A model generated the notes under the pieces. The model did not search any database and was not told the origin of the DNA. It worked only from the letters and a program-made list of their open reading frames with translations. Shown piece by piece: positions 4,765-5,581 of a stretch of 5,581 bases of DNA. This DNA comes from JBMNNU01 sp050942695 (GTDB lineage: Bacteria > Chloroflexota > UBA6077). How positions within the stretch are numbered: position 1 is the first letter of the stretch; the number at the start of each line of letters is the position of its first letter. A program made the position numbers and the translations under genes. The DNA lies in assembly GCA_050942695.1 (NCBI GenBank), contig JBMNNU010000216.1:1-5581 (forward strand), read 5' to 3'.

Positions 4765-5581
4765 GTGAGCGAAGAGATCAAGCTGACTCTCACATACGAC
4801 GACGTGCTGTTGGAGCCGAAACACTCTTCCATCGCATCCCGAAGAGATGTTGACACTTCCACCCGTTTCTCCCGCAACATCTCGATGGCCATACCCATCG
4901 TCAGCGCAAACATGGACACCGTCACCGAGTCTACTATGGCCATCGCTATGGCACGGATGGGGGGGATTGGGATAATCCACCGCTTCATGCCCATCGAACG
5001 TCAAATCGAAGAGGTACGGCGAGTAAAGCGGATCGAGGGGTGGGTTATCGAAGACCCCTACACGGTCGGGCCTGATGACAAAGTAGCGGACGCCCGCGCT
5101 ATCATGCTCAGGTTCAACGTCAACGGACTCCCTGTGGTGGACGAGAAGCGGCGGCTGGTCGGTATACTTACCACTCGAGATATCCTCTTCTCCATCGATT
5201 CAGAGCTTGTCCGAAACCGTATGATTCCCCGCGACCGACTGATCACCGCACCAGCCGGAAGCGGGATCTCCAAAGCGCAGGAGTTGATAGAACAGCACCG
5301 TGTGGAAAAGGTCCCTCTGGTGGATCAACACGACATCCTTAGGGGGTTGGTGACAGCCAAAGACTTGGTGAGAAGCCTGCAGTTCCCCTTCTCCACTAAG
5401 GACTCGAAAGGGCGGCTGATGGTTGGAGCCGCTATCGGAGTGGTGGGGGATTACCTGGAACGAGCCCATGCCCTGGTCGATGCGGAGGTGGACGTCCTGG
5501 TTATCGACATCGCGCACGGTGACTCCGACCACACAATCCGCACCATCAATGCGGTGAGGTCGGCTTTGGGATCTGTCGAGC
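4765..5581 (+). CDS. guaB: IMP dehydrogenase family protein with two CBS domains, N-terminal half (3' truncated)
   Basis: The GTG start opens a frame that runs off the window; 272 residues are visible out of about 480-500 expected. LTYDDVLLEP (8-17) is the classic opening of IMPDH, followed by PIVSANMDTVTE (44-55) and GGIGIIHRFMPIERQ (66-80). Two CBS domains follow at about 95-145 (ending VGILTTRDIL) and 153-205 (ending GLVTAKDLV), then the barrel resumes with GRLMVGAAIGV (216-226) and VLVIDIAHG (244-252). IMPDH oxidises IMP to XMP with NAD+, the committed step to GMP; the CBS pair usually binds adenine or guanine nucleotides as a regulatory lid. The catalytic Cys loop and the flap lie outside the window, so GMP reductase with CBS domains (GuaB1-type) cannot be excluded; HRFMPIE and AHGDSD differ a little from the common IHKNM and AHGHS. 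It is transcribed away from the mntA-hepT operon and looks like normal core metabolism. Confidence 0.88.
   Translation, partial: MSEEIKLTLTYDDVLLEPKHSSIASRRDVDTSTRFSRNISMAIPIVSANMDTVTESTMAIAMARMGGIGIIHRFMPIERQIEEVRRVKRIEGWVIEDPYTVGPDDKVADARAIMLRFNVNGLPVVDEKRRLVGILTTRDILFSIDSELVRNRMIPRDRLITAPAGSGISKAQELIEQHRVEKVPLVDQHDILRGLVTAKDLVRSLQFPFSTKDSKGRLMVGAAIGVVGDYLERAHALVDAEVDVLVIDIAHGDSDHTIRTINAVRSALGSVE

Noticed and set aside
4635..4994. 119-codon minus-strand open frame
   Set aside because: It is antisense to the clear IMPDH-family N-terminus and the promoter region; its Met-rich product is a mirror of that gene.
1..5581. CRISPR array, tRNA or rRNA genes, insertion sequences
   Set aside because: No regularly spaced direct repeats, no cloverleaf or rRNA core sequence, and no transposase domain were found by eye on either strand.

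Overview
The window is moderately GC-rich bacterial DNA with GTG and TTG starts and strong Shine-Dalgarno sites. The gene mix (GH94-type phosphorylase relative, membrane-anchored GT2, toxin-antitoxin genes, short GC-rich palindromes between genes) would suit Chloroflexota or a similar environmental lineage. That assignment is an inference from style, not from a marker gene.

Layout. (1) 1-2033, plus strand: the C-terminal part of a GH94-like (cellobiose phosphorylase family) protein, whose stop codon overlaps the start of a family 2 glycosyltransferase with a hydrophobic C-terminal segment. The two look translationally coupled and probably act on the same glycan. (2) 2034-2195: a convergent intergenic gap with a 13-bp perfect GC-rich hairpin and a second, imperfect one. 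(3) 2196-2837, minus strand: a stand-alone macro-domain protein, probably an ADP-ribosyl or O-acetyl-ADP-ribose hydrolase. (4) 2838-3569: no intact gene. Reading the minus strand reveals what appears to be a decayed second toxin-antitoxin pair: a DUF433-like antitoxin remnant with an in-frame stop, then 4 nt later a DUF5615-like (PIN-like) toxin remnant that has lost the expected N-terminal Asp and changes frame. A strong imperfect hairpin lies inside the toxin remnant. (5) 3570-4407, minus strand: a MntA/HepT pair (nucleotidyltransferase antitoxin and HEPN ribonuclease toxin) with an extended -10 promoter in front. (6) 4408-4764: a divergent intergenic region with promoters in both directions and a compact 61-bp element made of two hairpins around a palindromic centre. 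(7) 4765-5581, plus strand: the N-terminal half of an IMP dehydrogenase family enzyme with two CBS domains, cut by the window end.

Overall, two ordinary operons (glycan metabolism and purine metabolism) flank a minus-strand accessory island of one intact toxin-antitoxin module, one decaying module and a macro-domain gene. The most interesting points are the MntA/HepT pair with its large overlap, the eroded second module, and the composite palindrome. I see no evidence for a wholly new system.
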